Origin: Euborellia annulipes
Lineage: Eukaryota; Arthropoda; Insecta; Dermaptera; Anisolabididae
DNA length: 64,000 nucleotides
Assembly (NCBI GenBank): GCA_023213315.1
Contig: JAKCPI010005089.1
Location: forward strand, 1 to 64,000
Direction: 5' to 3'
Part shown: positions 21,201 through 32,109 of the stretch, one piece after another
How positions within the stretch are numbered: the first letter of the stretch is position 1
Layout: every line of letters begins with the position of its first letter
Program-made: the position numbers and the translations under genes
The notes under the pieces: model-generated
What the model was told of the DNA's origin: nothing
The model's input: only the letters and a program-made list of their open reading frames with translations
Databases searched by the model: none

Positions 21201-23817
21201 AGAAAAAAATGGCATATTTGAAAGATAAGGTACTAAAATTAATCCTACATATTTGATATATTTTAGTAATTTCAATAAAAAATGACATCTTTAAAATACA
21301 AAAATTAATTATTTTATTAGTATTTTTTTTTTTTTTTTTTTTTTTTGGATAATCTGAGGCCATTTGGAATCTAAATTAATTGGAAATTAATATAATTTAA
21401 AAAGATGTTTCGTTCAGCTTGATGAATTTATATTTAAGAAATATTTTGATTCTTAACTAAAGTAAAAAGAATATTCAAAAAAAATATTTCTACTTTTAAA
21501 ATAATTTTATTAATTCTTTTGTTTTATTTATTTTAAGGTAAACTTAATTCCGAGTAGAAAAAAAATAAAACTTTCAAATGGAATATCTCATGATGATAAG
21601 AATGACAAACCAATGAAAAATATTTTAATTACATCAACTCCAAAAAGCGAAATAAAAGAAAAAAATGAAATTAAAACAACAAATGTAAAGAACGAGATTG
21701 AAAAAGATGAATCTAATGAAACTACTATGGAACACAATGAAAACCCACTAATAATAACTCAAGAAATTAATGATAATTTAATGGAAGAATTTAATCTAAT
21801 TTTAGACAAACTTCCCCCAAACATTAGACAAACTCCTGATTTAGACAAAAAATGGAGAAATATGTATATATTAGCACAAAAAAAGAATTTAAAAAGCCAA
21901 CTTAATAAAAAAAAAGGTAATAAACAATTCGTAGATCGTTTGAATGCTGTTAAAAAGTCTAAAAGTGAAAAAAAAATCAAAGGAAAGATCTTAAAAGAAA
22001 AAGGGAACAAAACAATTAAAAATGGCATTGAAGACCAAAAAGATATTGACAAGAAGTTAGATAATTCTACGTTGAACGAGTCATTGAAAAGGGTATCCAT
22101 TAGTCTCAACCTTAACAAAAGTCAAGGTAATATTTATTTATTTATTTCACGTTTAAAATAAATAAAAAAAGCTAATACTTTTGGCACTTGAAAATAAAAA
22201 TGGTGAATTTTATTTGAGTTACATTACAAAAAAAATAAAAACGTGAGTTATCTTTTATATATTTTAAGAAATTATTTGTTTTTCGACCCGTTTACTTCTT
22301 TTGAAGTTCGAGTATAAAAAATTAGCTCTCTTATTTATTTTTTCTGCAATTAACATATCTCTACATAACTCTATAAATAATAGAAAACGCAAAGAAGTAT
22401 AGTAATAATTCGAAGTGGCGAAGGATGGGAAAATAAAAACTATGTTGGAGATTACTCATTCAGCCAAACTGTCCTTAGCATTATTATTATTATTATTTAT
22501 TGAGTTTATTAAAGCTTTGGTGGTTTGAAATATTATTATTAGGAGAATTCTTAATTATAGACCACATTTTTTCTATTAAATATTTATTAAAAATATATAA
22601 ATACTGTACAACGTTTCGACTGCTTGTTTTGCAGCCGTTATCAAGTACTGTGCACTTGCTCCGACTCAAGTGAACTAGTGTGACTTAGTTCACTTGAGTC
22701 GGAGCAAGTGCACAGTACTTGATAACGGCTGCAGAATAAGCAGTCGAAACATTGTACAGTATTTATATATTTTTAATAAATATTTAAAACAAAAATGTGT
22801 TCTATAATTAAAAATTCTCCTAATAATATTATTATTTATTGTTAGACCGCTCTCAGCTGCCATGGCTATTTGTGCCAGGTGGCACATATTCTCACGCGGG
22901 CTTATTCACAAGGTCTAAACGCAATTTTGTAGAGACAGATCTTTCAAAAACTTTATGACACTATCATTCACCTTAGCATTATTTCCAACACCTGTTTTTA
23001 TTTTTCTGACTTCTAACAAATATTACCGTTCTATTTAGATATAACATAGTTAAGTTTAGAGATTGCGGTGTAGGTTTTAGGTGAAACATTTTAAACTGAG
23101 GTTGTGTTTATATGTGGGGTTTCACTGGGTTATGTGAGTAAAAACAAAGAATGTATATTATACTCGATATATTTCGGGATATTATCCCATCTTCAAGAGT
23201 TACAAACGACTGACTGTGGGAGTGAAAATTACGATCTTTTATGTTAAGGGAAAGTGGAGGGGGGAGCAGGGTGGAGTCTGATGCTTTGGGTTAAGTTGGC
23301 TTGTGAGGGGCTTAGTGTTTCTAGGAAAGGATTTAATGATTATCTTTAGACTTCTTTTACAAATAGTTCATAAAAATTAAATGACAAAAAAAATTTTTTA
23401 AAAGAATTGTTAACAACAGAGATATCCCGAAATATATCGAGTATAATATACATTCTTTGTTTTTACTCACATAACCCAGTGAAACCCCACATATAAACAC
23501 AACCTCAGTATAACATAGTTCTCTACACAAATTTTAATTTAATTAGATCAAATACAGAAATTCATTATTTGTACCATAATTTGAGACAAGTAGTTAATTT
23601 TTCCGTGAATTATATTCACTCTATTAATTTAATTTTTTTTATTTATCTAGAGATAAAGGAGTATTATAAGAAACTGCGAGAAAATCCCAACATACCTTAC
23701 GATCCAGAGAAAACTCCTATTTGTGGAGTTCTTAAGCCGACTCTTCCTTCACCACTCAATCCATTTTATAAACGGACAATGGCACGATCGAAAACGGCAA
23801 AGAAATCTCTAAAATGA
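15253..23817 (+). CDS. RRP1: Ribosomal RNA processing protein 1 (RRP1/Nop52), 8 exons
   Basis: A nucleolar protein needed for rRNA processing and large-subunit maturation. The exons are 15253-15385, 15468-15547, 17121-17264, 17399-17752, 17812-18056, 19236-19389, 21538-22126 and 23651-23817. They join to 622 codons in one frame (621 residues). The N-terminal Nop52 domain is clear: EVQFARKLASNDKSTRDKAL, then DDYLRIWRGLYYCIWMTDKP, then W.GLDGLRLDKFLM, the order seen in human RRP1. The middle (exon 4) matches the helical part with HFIEMFIEEIAKV. The tail is lysine-rich and low in complexity, as in the family, and ends with an 'ICGVLKPTLPSP' segment like animal RRP1 C-termini. The start chosen is the Met of MSDTTIAEEV; an in-frame upstream ORF from 15133 lacks family similarity. 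The introns are loaded with foldback elements. Confidence 0.92.
16060..16230. mobile_element. Truncated TA-type MITE in RRP1 intron 2
   Basis: Shares 'gtgattatttcattgttttt', 'tttattggaaattttctag' and the right end 'cctcactgta' with the element at 12523-12778. The left terminus is missing. Confidence 0.6.
16425..16690. repeat. Foldback family F1, copy in RRP1 intron 2
   Basis: Inverted arms surround 'acttgaatgg'. Each arm carries 'acgtttcgactgcttattct' or its complement, and 'ctcaagtact'. The outer ends are 'attattagggg' and 'aataattaat'. Copies with the same internal order lie at 22533-22833 and 24777-24998. Confidence 0.75.
18080..18460 (-). mobile_element. 3' end of a LINE reverse transcriptase, in RRP1 intron 5
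   Basis: On the minus strand an ORF (18389-18132) encodes CKICKRGRVGNAHFGECEE followed by a basic, Trp-rich helix. This is the pattern of the Cys/His cluster at the C-terminus of invertebrate non-LTR reverse transcriptases. The upstream bases in another frame read 'RVRCGN', which usually precedes this cluster, so a frameshift is present. The element ends in an (AAAT)n tail at 18088-18108, typical of some LINE clades. It is 5'-truncated and dead. Confidence 0.65.
18463..18545 (+). repeat. tRNA-like sequence (Arg-ACG-like), degenerate
   Basis: Contains 'ggattacgaatctaga', which fits an anticodon arm with a seven-base loop TTACGAA and anticodon ACG, and 'ggttcaaatgcc', a T-arm/B box. The A box region 'taggctcatagttaattg' is degenerate and the stems pair poorly. 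It is probably a tRNA pseudogene or SINE head. Another possibility is a chance match in the repeat-dense intron. Confidence 0.4.
18546..18987. mobile_element. TTAA-flanked piggyBac-like MITE with three internal palindromes
   Basis: The ends 'ttaaccttcatacggtctt' and 'agaccgtatatgaaggttaa' are inverted copies that include TTAA, the piggyBac target. Inside, the 17-bp palindrome 'ggggtcatattgacccc' (18598-18614) recurs with slight change at 18769-18785 and 18945-18961. There is no transposase. It sits in RRP1 intron 5. Confidence 0.65.
19533..19550. repeat. (TA)n microsatellite
   Basis: One of about eighteen dinucleotide TA tracts of 14-28 bases in the window. Other clear ones are near 6733, 7272, 8535, 10232, 20046, 20435, 25527, 26573, 26860, 30520, 49331 and 56047. 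Confidence 0.9.
20065..20393. repeat. Near-perfect foldback, ~155-bp arms, RRP1 intron 6
   Basis: The left arm begins 'tagtagaaggataataaaag' and the right arm ends 'ttttattatccttctacta'. Both contain 'cattgctgacatttcggtcc' or its complement, with few mismatches. The minus strand of the left arm reads CTGAGGA, then a 17-base stem-loop, then GAAA (20134-20161). Confidence 0.85.
20532..21066. mobile_element. Tc1-type palindromic element, second copy, RRP1 intron 6
   Basis: The right end '...gtgttcatattattttgtcc' followed by 'aacccctg|ta' matches the terminus of the element at 48559-49315. The left end 'caggcgttagacataataat' is diverged. The arms share 'atattttgtgc' and 'cctcaaaat'. A smaller hairpin (20778-20857) with arms 'aggagaattaaattcaag' is inserted in it. 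Confidence 0.65.
22533..22833. repeat. Foldback family F1, copy in RRP1 intron 7
   Basis: Nearly perfect arms meet at 'gtgaactagtgtgacttagttcac'. Each arm has 'gagtcggagcaagtgcacag', 'acttgataacggctgca' and 'cagtcgaaac', and ends in 'attctcctaata'. It is the most intact of the three copies. Confidence 0.85.
23040..23520. repeat. Foldback with 12-bp flanking direct repeat, RRP1 intron 7
   Basis: The arms at about 23098-23190 and 23425-23508 are near-perfect inverted copies ('gtgaaaccccacatataaac' and its complement). They enclose GC-rich unique sequence. The 12-mer 'tataacatagtt' stands at 23040-23051 and again at 23509-23520, which looks like a target duplication around the whole unit. The left arm's minus strand reads 'gaagatgggataatatcccg' and then 'aaatat'. 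Confidence 0.7.
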
Positions 23818-23934
23818 GATTAATAAGAATGTTAATAAAATTAAGAGAAAGGTAATTTACCATTGTTTCTAATATTTCTTCCCAAATTCTTACTATGTAT
23901 TTTTTTATGTTCTTTCATCAACCTTACTTATATG

Positions 23935-23940
23935 AATAAA
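23935..23940 (+). terminator. Poly(A) signal for RRP1
   Basis: AATAAA lies 117 bases past the RRP1 stop. Another AATAAA at 23834 is only 16 bases past the stop, so it is a less likely site. Confidence 0.45.
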
Positions 23941-24016
23941 AAAATTTCATATATTGATAACATTTATTTAATAACAGAAGAAATGGTTGCCATGGTAACA
24001 AAATACGTACCATAAC

Positions 24017-24275
24017 CAAGGGCGGATCCAGAGGTGTTTCTCGGAGGGGGGAATCTGGTATGACAAGTCGCACAGCACACAATTTTTTCTTAATTTCGGT
24101 AATTTAATGGCGCATTCTGTACATGTTTGCCAGAATATAAATAGAAATCAAATTTTTAAGTATTAATTTTTAAAATTTTAGATTAAAAATAAATTTTTTT
24201 TCGGAAAAAAAGTATTTTTTTTAATTCTCGGAAGGGGTAATTACCCCCTTTACCTCCCCCTTGTATCCGCCCTTG
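24017..24275. mobile_element. hAT-type MITE family H, copy 1
   Basis: Termini 'caagggcggatccagagg' and 'gtatccgcccttg'. A perfect 8-bp duplication 'accataac' flanks it at 24009-24016 and 24276-24283. The interior carries 'cgcacagcacacaattttttc', 'gcgcattctgtac' and 'gccagaatataaat', shared by all copies of the family. Confidence 0.92.
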
Positions 24276-24776
24276 ACCATAACATAACTCTCCCGGTCAC
24301 CATATCCTTCTTTTTTGAGGGAAAACCATGAACCTTTGCCACTTCTTTAAAGCTTTTATTTCTTTCACTGATTTCCCTATTACATATTAAAAAAAAACTT
24401 ATCCTAATAAAATACGCCAGGGTTTTCATTTAAATATTTTTTTCCATTAACCTGTATAGTATTATCATGAGGCACTCCTTGAGTATCGTGTTCGTGTTCT
24501 AATACCGTGCTTCTTAAAGTATTGGGCCGCGGCCCCCTAAGGGGCAGGACGGGGCAACAACTCACTAATTAATCAAAACATAATAACCGTGTTTATTTAT
24601 TTTTTCATGTTTTTACTGTTAACATTAGTAAATGGCTGCCATGACTAGTAAGTGTATGCATATACGAAATTCAAATTTATACATGATTTTTTTAACCAAT
24701 CTGAATTTTAAAAAAATAGGGGGGCCGTGAGATATTGGGTTGGGTTCCAAGGGGGCAACGACTTAAGAGGCACTAT

Positions 24777-24998
24777 TATTAGGGGAATTTTTAATTATAG
24801 ATTTTTGTTATTAATTATTTATTAAAAATATAAATACTGTACAAAGTTTCGACTCTTTCACTTTAGTCGGAGCAAGTGCACAGTATTTGAAAACGGCTGC
24901 AGTATAAGTTGTCGAAACGTTGTACATTATTTATATTTTTAATAAATAATTAATACAAAAATGTGGTCTATAATTAAAAATTCCCTTAATAATAATAA
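24777..24998. repeat. Foldback family F1, third copy
   Basis: A shorter, more worn copy of the 22533-22833 foldback: 'aggggaatttttaattatag' at the left, its complement at the right, and 'cggagcaagtgcacagta' in the middle. It lies downstream of RRP1, outside the gene. Confidence 0.75.
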
Positions 24999-25742
24999 TT
25001 CAAACCACAAAAGCCTTAATGAACACATTTAAGACACTGTTCTGTTCACGGTTTCTTCTAATTTTTATCCTGCTCAGAGCATCATCGATAACTATATTTT
25101 CGTTTCCTTTTATATGTCTTATTTCTTCAAATTATATCCTTTTAAAAAACGAAATAAAATGTATTAAATTAATGGAAATAATACTGGCTGCTTTTCTTTT
25201 GGGATATTACTTCCTCGTTTTTCATATCATTATATAGCTATAAAAACTTCACTTACTGAGAAATGAAATTTGTATGAGATGTGACGATTTGAACCAGAAA
25301 AATAATAAAAAATAATTCTATGCTGAAAAAATTAAAAACATTTTTCTTGCTCAAGGATGTTATCCCAATTTCAATTTTTGTAAATATGGAATATAAGCAC
25401 TATAATGCAACTTCAAAAAATGCATTTTCTTTCAAGGAACAAAGGTAAATCTTAAATAAAAATGTCTTGAATTTATAAGATAATTTTTATTACCATTTAT
25501 ACTTTAACATATACCGGCATATATATTTATATATATATATATATATATATATTCAGTATAATTTATATTATTTTACAAATATATTTTAATAATACTTGTT
25601 TCTCTGTTCAAATATTTAGGAATGGAATAAAAATACGGTCTGATTTCGTCTTCAAATAAACTCAAGAGCATAGCTAACAAACATTTTTTATTGTGAAAAG
25701 TGAAACATTTAATACTTGGATAACGTTTTTATGAAAAGTAAT

Positions 25743-25942
25743 ACAGTCGAGTCTTGTTAATCCGGATTTCGATACTCTGACTAATCCGGCGTGTTCAAAA
25801 TCCCCATAAATTTTTATTGAACTTTTTATTGTATGTAACATTAAAAAATAAAAAATATTAAATTTTGTATTATATAGACTATATGTTTCGGATAATCCGG
25901 CATACCGCCGGTCCCGCTTAGGCCGGAATAGTAAGACTTTAC
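25743..25942. mobile_element. pogo/Tigger-like MITE
   Basis: The left end 'cagtcgagtcttgttaatcc' is preceded by TA. The right end is a diverged inverted copy with 'ggataatccggc' and 'agtaagacttta'. Its beginning resembles pogo-family termini. About 200 bp, non-coding. Confidence 0.5.
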
Positions 25943-26566
25943 TATATTCTATTAATTTGGATATTTCTAAATATTACCCAAGATTGACGACCAATGTCTC
26001 AATTAAAACTTTAACAAATTAAACTTTATTTATGAAAAAATTAAGATCCTTCAAGCTAATTTCATTCATGCCCAAAACGTCATTTAAATCAAATTTTCTT
26101 TACAAATTAAAAAATAACAATTTTGAGTTGTTATTATTTCTATTAGTTTAAAAAGAAAAAAAAGAAAGAAAAGAGAATATAATGTTAAATTTTAAATGTT
26201 GTTAAAAATTATAAAAAATATCATTTGGGAGGGAGTGGAATCTTCAACCCCCGCCCCCACACGGAAAATTTTCTAGATATGTTAGATAAGTTCAAAAATA
26301 TGTCAAAAATAGTATTACATTCCTAAAGTCTTTGGATTTTTTTCAATATAAAAATATATTTTTTTGTTATATCGTTGTGTTGAGTCAATCATCTGATTGT
26401 CAAAAGCAAGTAGTCGAAATATTTTTTTTTATTTTCTGAGTTGGCCACTACTTAACCTACAATCTCATTTAAATATTTAAGCACCAAACAATTATCACAA
26501 TTTGATCCCGTGAAGGTCCCAGGATTTTACCCTTCTATACCAAGTTACTCAAGCAATTTAATGTTC

Positions 26567-26595
<29 letters not shown>

Positions 26596-26597
<2 letters not shown>

Positions 26598-26692
26598 GGG
26601 GGTCGTCCACATATTACGTAACGCCTTTTTTGACGATATTCTAGCCCCCCCCCCCCCCTCCTCAAAACCGAAACGTAATATGTGGACGACCT
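26596..26692. mobile_element. Short inverted-repeat element
   Basis: 'gggtcgtccacatattacgt' at the left is matched by 'acgtaatatgtggacgacc' at the right around a C-rich loop of 13-14 consecutive C. It abuts a (TA)n tract. Confidence 0.7.
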
Positions 26693-26855
26693 CTTTATCG
26701 AGGAAAATAATCACATTCCAGATACTGGGATCACATATTTTAAAAAGATCACTATTTTAAATTGATTTTTAAAATTCTGGAAAATTTTTTCGTGATTTTA
26801 TAGCAAAATGTATTTTTTATGTTAATTAAATCTTGATTTTTCAAAATTTTTGTGT

Positions 26856-26889
<34 letters not shown>

Positions 26890-26958
26890 CTTCTTGGCTT
26901 CAAGTCGCCTTAATTAAAAATTCATCTGAATATTTATTATTCTGCAATGAATGAATTT

Positions 26959-26964
26959 TTTATT
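26959..26964 (-). terminator. Poly(A) signal for the SLC46 gene
   Basis: AATAAA on the minus strand, about 40 bases past the TAA at 27004-27002. This supports the stop chosen for that gene. Confidence 0.45.
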
Positions 26965-27001
26965 CATTATTATAATTATAAAAGAAATTAAATTATTATA
27001 T

Positions 27002-30000
27002 TTACATTTGAAGAAACAAAACAAGCGCATAGATAAGTGTTGAAAAAATAAAAAACGCTCCAGGAAATGTTTTCACAGTCGAATCATATATGACAGTATA
27101 TAAAGAAGATGCGATGAAAGGAATAAAAGATTGCAAAGAACTATAAAAGGTGAAAACTTTACCTAAAGGCGAAAAATAAAATAATTAAAATATTTTTTTA
27201 TATTTAATTTTTTTTTTTTTTACCTAATTCGTCAGAAGATATACATTTTGTCATTATATTTCTACAAATAGGAGAGTTAATTGCTCGGAATAGCGTTATT
27301 GCAAGAGCTGAAATAATAAATTTAAAATTAACAATCATTTGCGGGATAAATAAATTTATCCTCACTATTTTTGTCTCTCAGTGCTTTTAACTGAGATTTT
27401 TTTAACGACAAATGGAGGAATTAATTTATTATACAAAAAATAAGTTTTACTCTTTTTTATATATTTACTTACATAAATATAACCACCATGATTGAAGTGC
27501 AATTGTATTTATGATATATCCAAAGATTATTGTTAGAAACGTGAAACAATTCAAATACAATTCATTGATATGATATATTTTTGTAATACCCAAAATAATA
27601 AAAGTACCTAATAAAAATATTTAATTATAAATATTGTAATAAATGAAATATTTTTGAAAATATAGATAATTACCTATTATTGGGATGATAACGGCTATAG
27701 AGTTGTATTTACTAAAGTCACTTAATGTCCAATTAAATTTCATTCTTGTAAACAGAAACATTAAATTGATATGACCTGTAAAAAGCAATTCTAAGTTTAA
27801 TTTTTTGCACACTTCGATTAAGCTTTCTTTGATCAAAGATTAGTCCTGAAAGCCAAGTTTCATATGTACAGAAAGTTTTATTTCATGGAGATTAATTACC
27901 TGGCTGCCTGTTCCTTTCATCTATTTTACTTTCTCTTATCTAAGTTAATATGTAATATGTATAGAGAGAGAAAGTATTGGATTCATTCATCAAAAATTCG
28001 ATCTCGAGATTTTGATAAAAATACACGTTTCGAGGCCCCTGAGTCTAAAAAAATGGTCTGTTTGTGTGTCTGTGAACGAAATTTCTCAAGAACGAAAAGA
28101 GCTAGCAGGTTGAAATTTTATATTCCTCCTCCTGAGGCGTGAAAATAAGCTTTTGAACAAAATCGGCCCAAACGTACTAGTACTTTACTGACTTCTCCCC
28201 ACACACACATAACAAAATAACAAACACAGACCAAAGAATCAACAAATAATGTCACACACATCAAATTAACGCCGACCTGATGATGGTGCATAGTGCCGAA
28301 ATCGATAGTCAAAAGATTAAATAATTTTCAAAAAAATTCGTTATTATTTTTATCCTTCCCATAACTTAAAACAAAATAACGAAAAATGGAGAAATTGATT
28401 AAAATTCATAAATCATCTATTTTTAAGATGCTCTTCAAAAAGTATATCAGTAAAATTTTTTGTGAAAAATGTTTGAAGTACACTTTACTGATGTATTTCA
28501 GATTTTTCCAATTCATAATTTCCCGGCTCTTCATTCCATAGAGTCAATGTTAAATCCCTAAATCCAATGGGGATTTGCATGTTAATTTCGATACAAAAGG
28601 GGGTCGGTCCCCAGTCACACCAGATTTTTGTTATTTATAACAACAGGCCTTTGAGTATACTCAAGCTCTTTGTATAAAAGGTTAAAGATAATTAATTAAT
28701 TTACCTTCAAATACTAAAAACATCAATAATCCTTGTGATATAGATAAAAGCAAAATACTTCTTTGATAATTGGGTCGTTTTTTGAAACAACAAAAAAACA
28801 TTTCTTTTAATAAATTCATATTAAATACTCGATTATTATCGTTTGTTACCTATAACAAATATAAATAATAGAAAAAAACAACAATTGGTAAATTAAAATT
28901 AAAATACCCGACGAGAAGAAATTTTCTCTTCAATAAAAAGACTTATTAAAAATGCAGAAAAACAAACGACGCTGCATATGTTATATGTTCCTGCATATCC
29001 AAGAGAGGAATAAATATATACAATCGAAATATTACCTAAAAGTGCACCGAGCGCCAATGTTAATTCCAATAGTAAATATCTAAAACATTCTATAATTTAA
29101 TATGTAATTCTGAAAATAATTAAGAAGTCAACATTTATATTATTACTTTTTGGTACGAGATTCAGGTTGATACCATTCTGTAACAACAGAAAAACAGTTA
29201 CTCATAAGAGCCAATCCACCGCCAGTAACTGAATAGGGAATCCCTGCAGCGATATAATATCCTAAAGGGATATTTTTATGAAAGGATAATAGAGAGTACG
29301 TCAGAAATGATAAAGATGCACCTTAAATAAACAAAAAAAAAATTTAAGAAAAAAGAAGTGGATAAAGGGGGGGGGGGGGGGATTTTGAAACATGAACATG
29401 CATTTTGAATTAAAAGGAAGATCAAATGACCACTTAAGGGGGACAGAGGAGTTTATCGGGGGGGGGGGGGTAATTTGGTGTGACTGGCCGCACAGTACAC
29501 AACTTTCTCTTATTGTCGGTAATTTAAAGTTGCATTCTGTACTTGTTTACCAGAATATATATATATATACAAATTAAATTTTTAAGTATATTAATTTAAA
29601 AAATTTTATATCATTTAATTTCAAAGAAAAATATTTTTCTCAAATCTCAGGATGGAGGGGGGTAACGGGGGTAATTACCCCCCTTGTATCCGCCCTTGCC
29701 ACTTAATCCTAACTCGGGCCCCTCATAATAAAAATAATTATAGTCAGAACCTTCGACAGAGAGGGTATTGAGAGTAAATCCCCTGGCCCTTTTAACTTGA
29801 GCTTTTGAAAAAAAAATTTTTTCATAAAATTACTCCTCCTCCCCTCCCCTCCTGTGAAACATATATTAAAGTTTAATTTTTGTTTTTTTTTTTTCAGAAA
29901 ATATATTTTGAATGATTCACATGCATATATGTAGGGGTGGGCCGAAAAAACTCATATTTTTATTTCAAAGTTTTAATAGCACGGAAAAGTTGCGAATTAT

Positions 30001-30980
30001 ATAGACAAAAAAAAATTATCAAAATCGGTTGACATCTTCTGGTCGCGCATAGGCCCTAAAGTGTGACAAAATATGAAAAAACTTTTGTTTTTTAAATTTT
30101 TGAATTAGATGTTTTCTTAATGTAATAAATAGTTTGTAACGTCTTCAAAAAGAGCATAAAAACATTGTGTTTTAATTTGGTTTAGATCATTTGATATCTT
30201 CCGGTCGCGCATAAGTCCCGAAATTTTCCAAAAAAATTAAAAAGTAACATTTTTACGGTTTTTTTTAAAATATCTTTAATATACTTTTTTAACATAATAA
30301 TTACAGTATTTTTATTTTAGAACATTATGTTTTATCATGGTGTGAATTCAAAAATTAAAATAATAACCGCAAAAATGAAGTTTTTTCAAATTTTGTCAAA
30401 TTTTAGGGCCAATGCGCGACCGAAAGATTTTGATGATTTTTTTTGTCTATTCAATTCGCAACTTTTCCGTGCTATTAAAACTTCGAAATAAAAATATAAG
30501 TTTTCGGCCCACCCTAAAAATATATATATATATATATATATAAAAATTATATTTACCTAATAAAGATAGCGAAATAATTTTCTTTCTTCCATAAATATCA
30601 CCATAAGTTCCAAGAAAAAATGAAATAATTGCTGGAAAAATACTGGAGGTGATTGAATTTGCCATAATCATCCAAGCGGCTTTAAATTGCGTTAATTTTT
30701 CTAAATTTTCATGTTTATTTAATTCTTCGCATTGCGTTTTATTTTCCGGATAAGATTCTATACATGTCTCCTCAATAAATAATTGAGTAGTAAGTGTAGA
30801 TGAGATAATTATAGAGTATATATATAATAAGAAGATGAATTCAAAAATAAATCTAGAGAAAAAATTATTATTTGTTGTAATATTAATATCATCATTTCTG
30901 TTATAATTAATTGATTCTTGAGAATATGAACAAGTAGGTATATTTTCTTTGTTTATTAATGGATTTTGTTCACTTGCCAT
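27002..30980 (-). CDS. SLC46-family (proton-coupled folate transporter-like) MFS transporter, 8 exons
   Basis: A multi-pass membrane carrier of the SLC46 branch of the major facilitator superfamily. Vertebrate members move folate (SLC46A1) or lysosomal solutes (A3); the substrate here is unknown. The exons are 30980-30557, 29321-29147, 29079-28908, 28849-28705, 27775-27674, 27607-27473, 27307-27224 and 27162-27002. They join to 466 codons (465 residues; human relatives about 460). Visible features: a cytosolic N-terminus of about 40 residues, TM1, a luminal loop with CxxS and the glycosylation sequon NKTQC, then GDIYGRKK, the family form of the MFS loop 2-3 motif. INLMFLFTRMKFNWT lies at the start of the second half, and CISSDELGKVF in the late loop, as in SLC46. 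TAA follows LQM; an extra spliced exon at the very end cannot be excluded. Intron 1 holds a 580-bp foldback. It is divergent from SRP9. Confidence 0.85.
27958..28620 (-). repeat. Hairpin-ended dispersed repeat, copy 2, interrupted
   Basis: Antisense copy in SLC46 intron 4. It starts 'agagagagaaagtattggat' and carries 'cgaggcccctgagtc' and, further on, 'gggatttgcatgttaattt'. It is split by a different sequence (about 28195-28330) that ends with 'ctgatgatggtgcatagtgc' and 'cgaaatcg', perhaps a retroelement tail. Confidence 0.6.
29438..29698. mobile_element. hAT-type MITE family H, copy 2
   Basis: The right end 'gtatccgcccttg' is intact and the left end is worn ('gggggacagaggagttt'). A perfect 8-bp duplication 'ccacttaa' stands at 29430-29437 and 29699-29706. 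The interior matches the other copies ('cgcacagtacacaactttc', 'gttgcattctgtactt'). It lies in SLC46 intron 1. Confidence 0.88.
29933..30515. repeat. Foldback element in SLC46 intron 1
   Basis: The left end 'aggggtgggccgaaaaaac' is mirrored by 'gttttcggcccaccct'. The arms of over 150 bp share 'tagcacggaaaagttgcgaa', 'tggtcgcgca' and 'gtgacaaaatatgaa'. A second 'gtcgcgcataagtcccg' in the middle suggests an internal duplication. The right edge runs into a (TA)n tract and donor-side sequence of exon 1. Confidence 0.75.
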
Positions 30981-31725
30981 TTCACAAAATTCCTTCTATG
31001 TCCTTGACTAAAAAATAATTATAGAGTGAGAGAGAAATACTACTAATTAATAAAAACAAATATATATATATACATTTTAATAAATGTGAAACATAATTAA
31101 TATTTGATAACTTATATATTGTGTTTATTTATATATCAATATCATTATTCAAGTCATGTGCTTATGAAAATTTATCTTTTTTGTTTCAAGGATAAAAAAT
31201 ATTTATATAAATGGTGTATAATGGTATAGTCTCATGCAAAATTGTAGTGATTATTAATAAAAATGAATATGTATAATCCATTATCTTGTGGATATTATTA
31301 CTAGAATGATTTTGGAATATTTTTAATCGTTATCTTATGCTGTGTCATAAAAGAGAGTGGGCGGAAATAATAAAATACATACTTAAACTACTGATTAAAA
31401 AATAAAATTTATTCATTTTAATAAAAAATATTTTAGTTAAACATAGTTAACGTTGTGAGACGCAAATCAAAAAATCGCGGGTTAGTTTCTTGTTGGCCGA
31501 TGACTAGAATCTTAAATTTTATTATATAATATTATTTTTTTATATATACATTGATAAGTCTATTCTCATTTGATAGATGATTACATCTTATTAAAGAGGG
31601 AGATTTGAAATTCGAAATTATTATTTTTCGATATTAAAAAAAAAAAAAACAAGATCATAAAAACTTTTAAACTTAGGCCTGTTTTAATTATGTATCAGAA
31701 AGTTTACGTCACGACGTCAAATCAT

Positions 31726-32030
31726 CTGATATATAGAGAAAGTATTGGATTCATGTCAAAAATTCGATGTCGAAATTTTGATGGATATACACGTTTTGAG
31801 GTCCCCTGAATCCAAAAATGTGGTTTTCGCAACATGGTCTGTCTGTGGACAAAATATCTCAAGAACAAAAAGAGTTAGGAGGTTGAAATTTTTTATTTAA
31901 GTAACCCCGTGACGTGACATTAAGCTTTTGAAAAAAATCGGCCAAGTACTAGTACTTTACATATGTACTTGACAACGTCTTACAATGCATGTTTGTATAG
32001 TAGCTGGGTAGGGAGGCATGCACGAAAAAG
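31726..32030 (-). repeat. Hairpin-ended dispersed repeat, copy 3, fused to SINE-B body
   Basis: Starts 'atatatagagaaagtattgg' and carries 'gatatacacgttttgagg' and 'tttttatttaagtaac'. It then runs into 'gacaacgtcttacaatgc...gaggcatgcacgaaaaag', the body sequence of SINE family B. Confidence 0.6.
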
Positions 32031-32109
32031 TTAGCGGCTTGAATAACTCATCTGTCTTAAGAGATTTAATTATAATGAATATACGGTTAGAAAGAATGAT
32101 TTTTCAGCT

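Larger units (their letters stand above)
25020..27000. other. Repeat-rich gap between RRP1 and the SLC46 gene
   Basis: Holds a pogo/Tigger-like MITE (25743-25942, starting 'cagtcgagtcttgttaatcc'), a short inverted-repeat element (26596-26692, 'gtcgtccacatattacgta' and its complement) and three long TA tracts. The 72-codon ORF at 25019-25237 is very hydrophobic but comes from AT-rich sequence next to an F1 foldback and has no motif. I see no gene. Confidence 0.5.
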
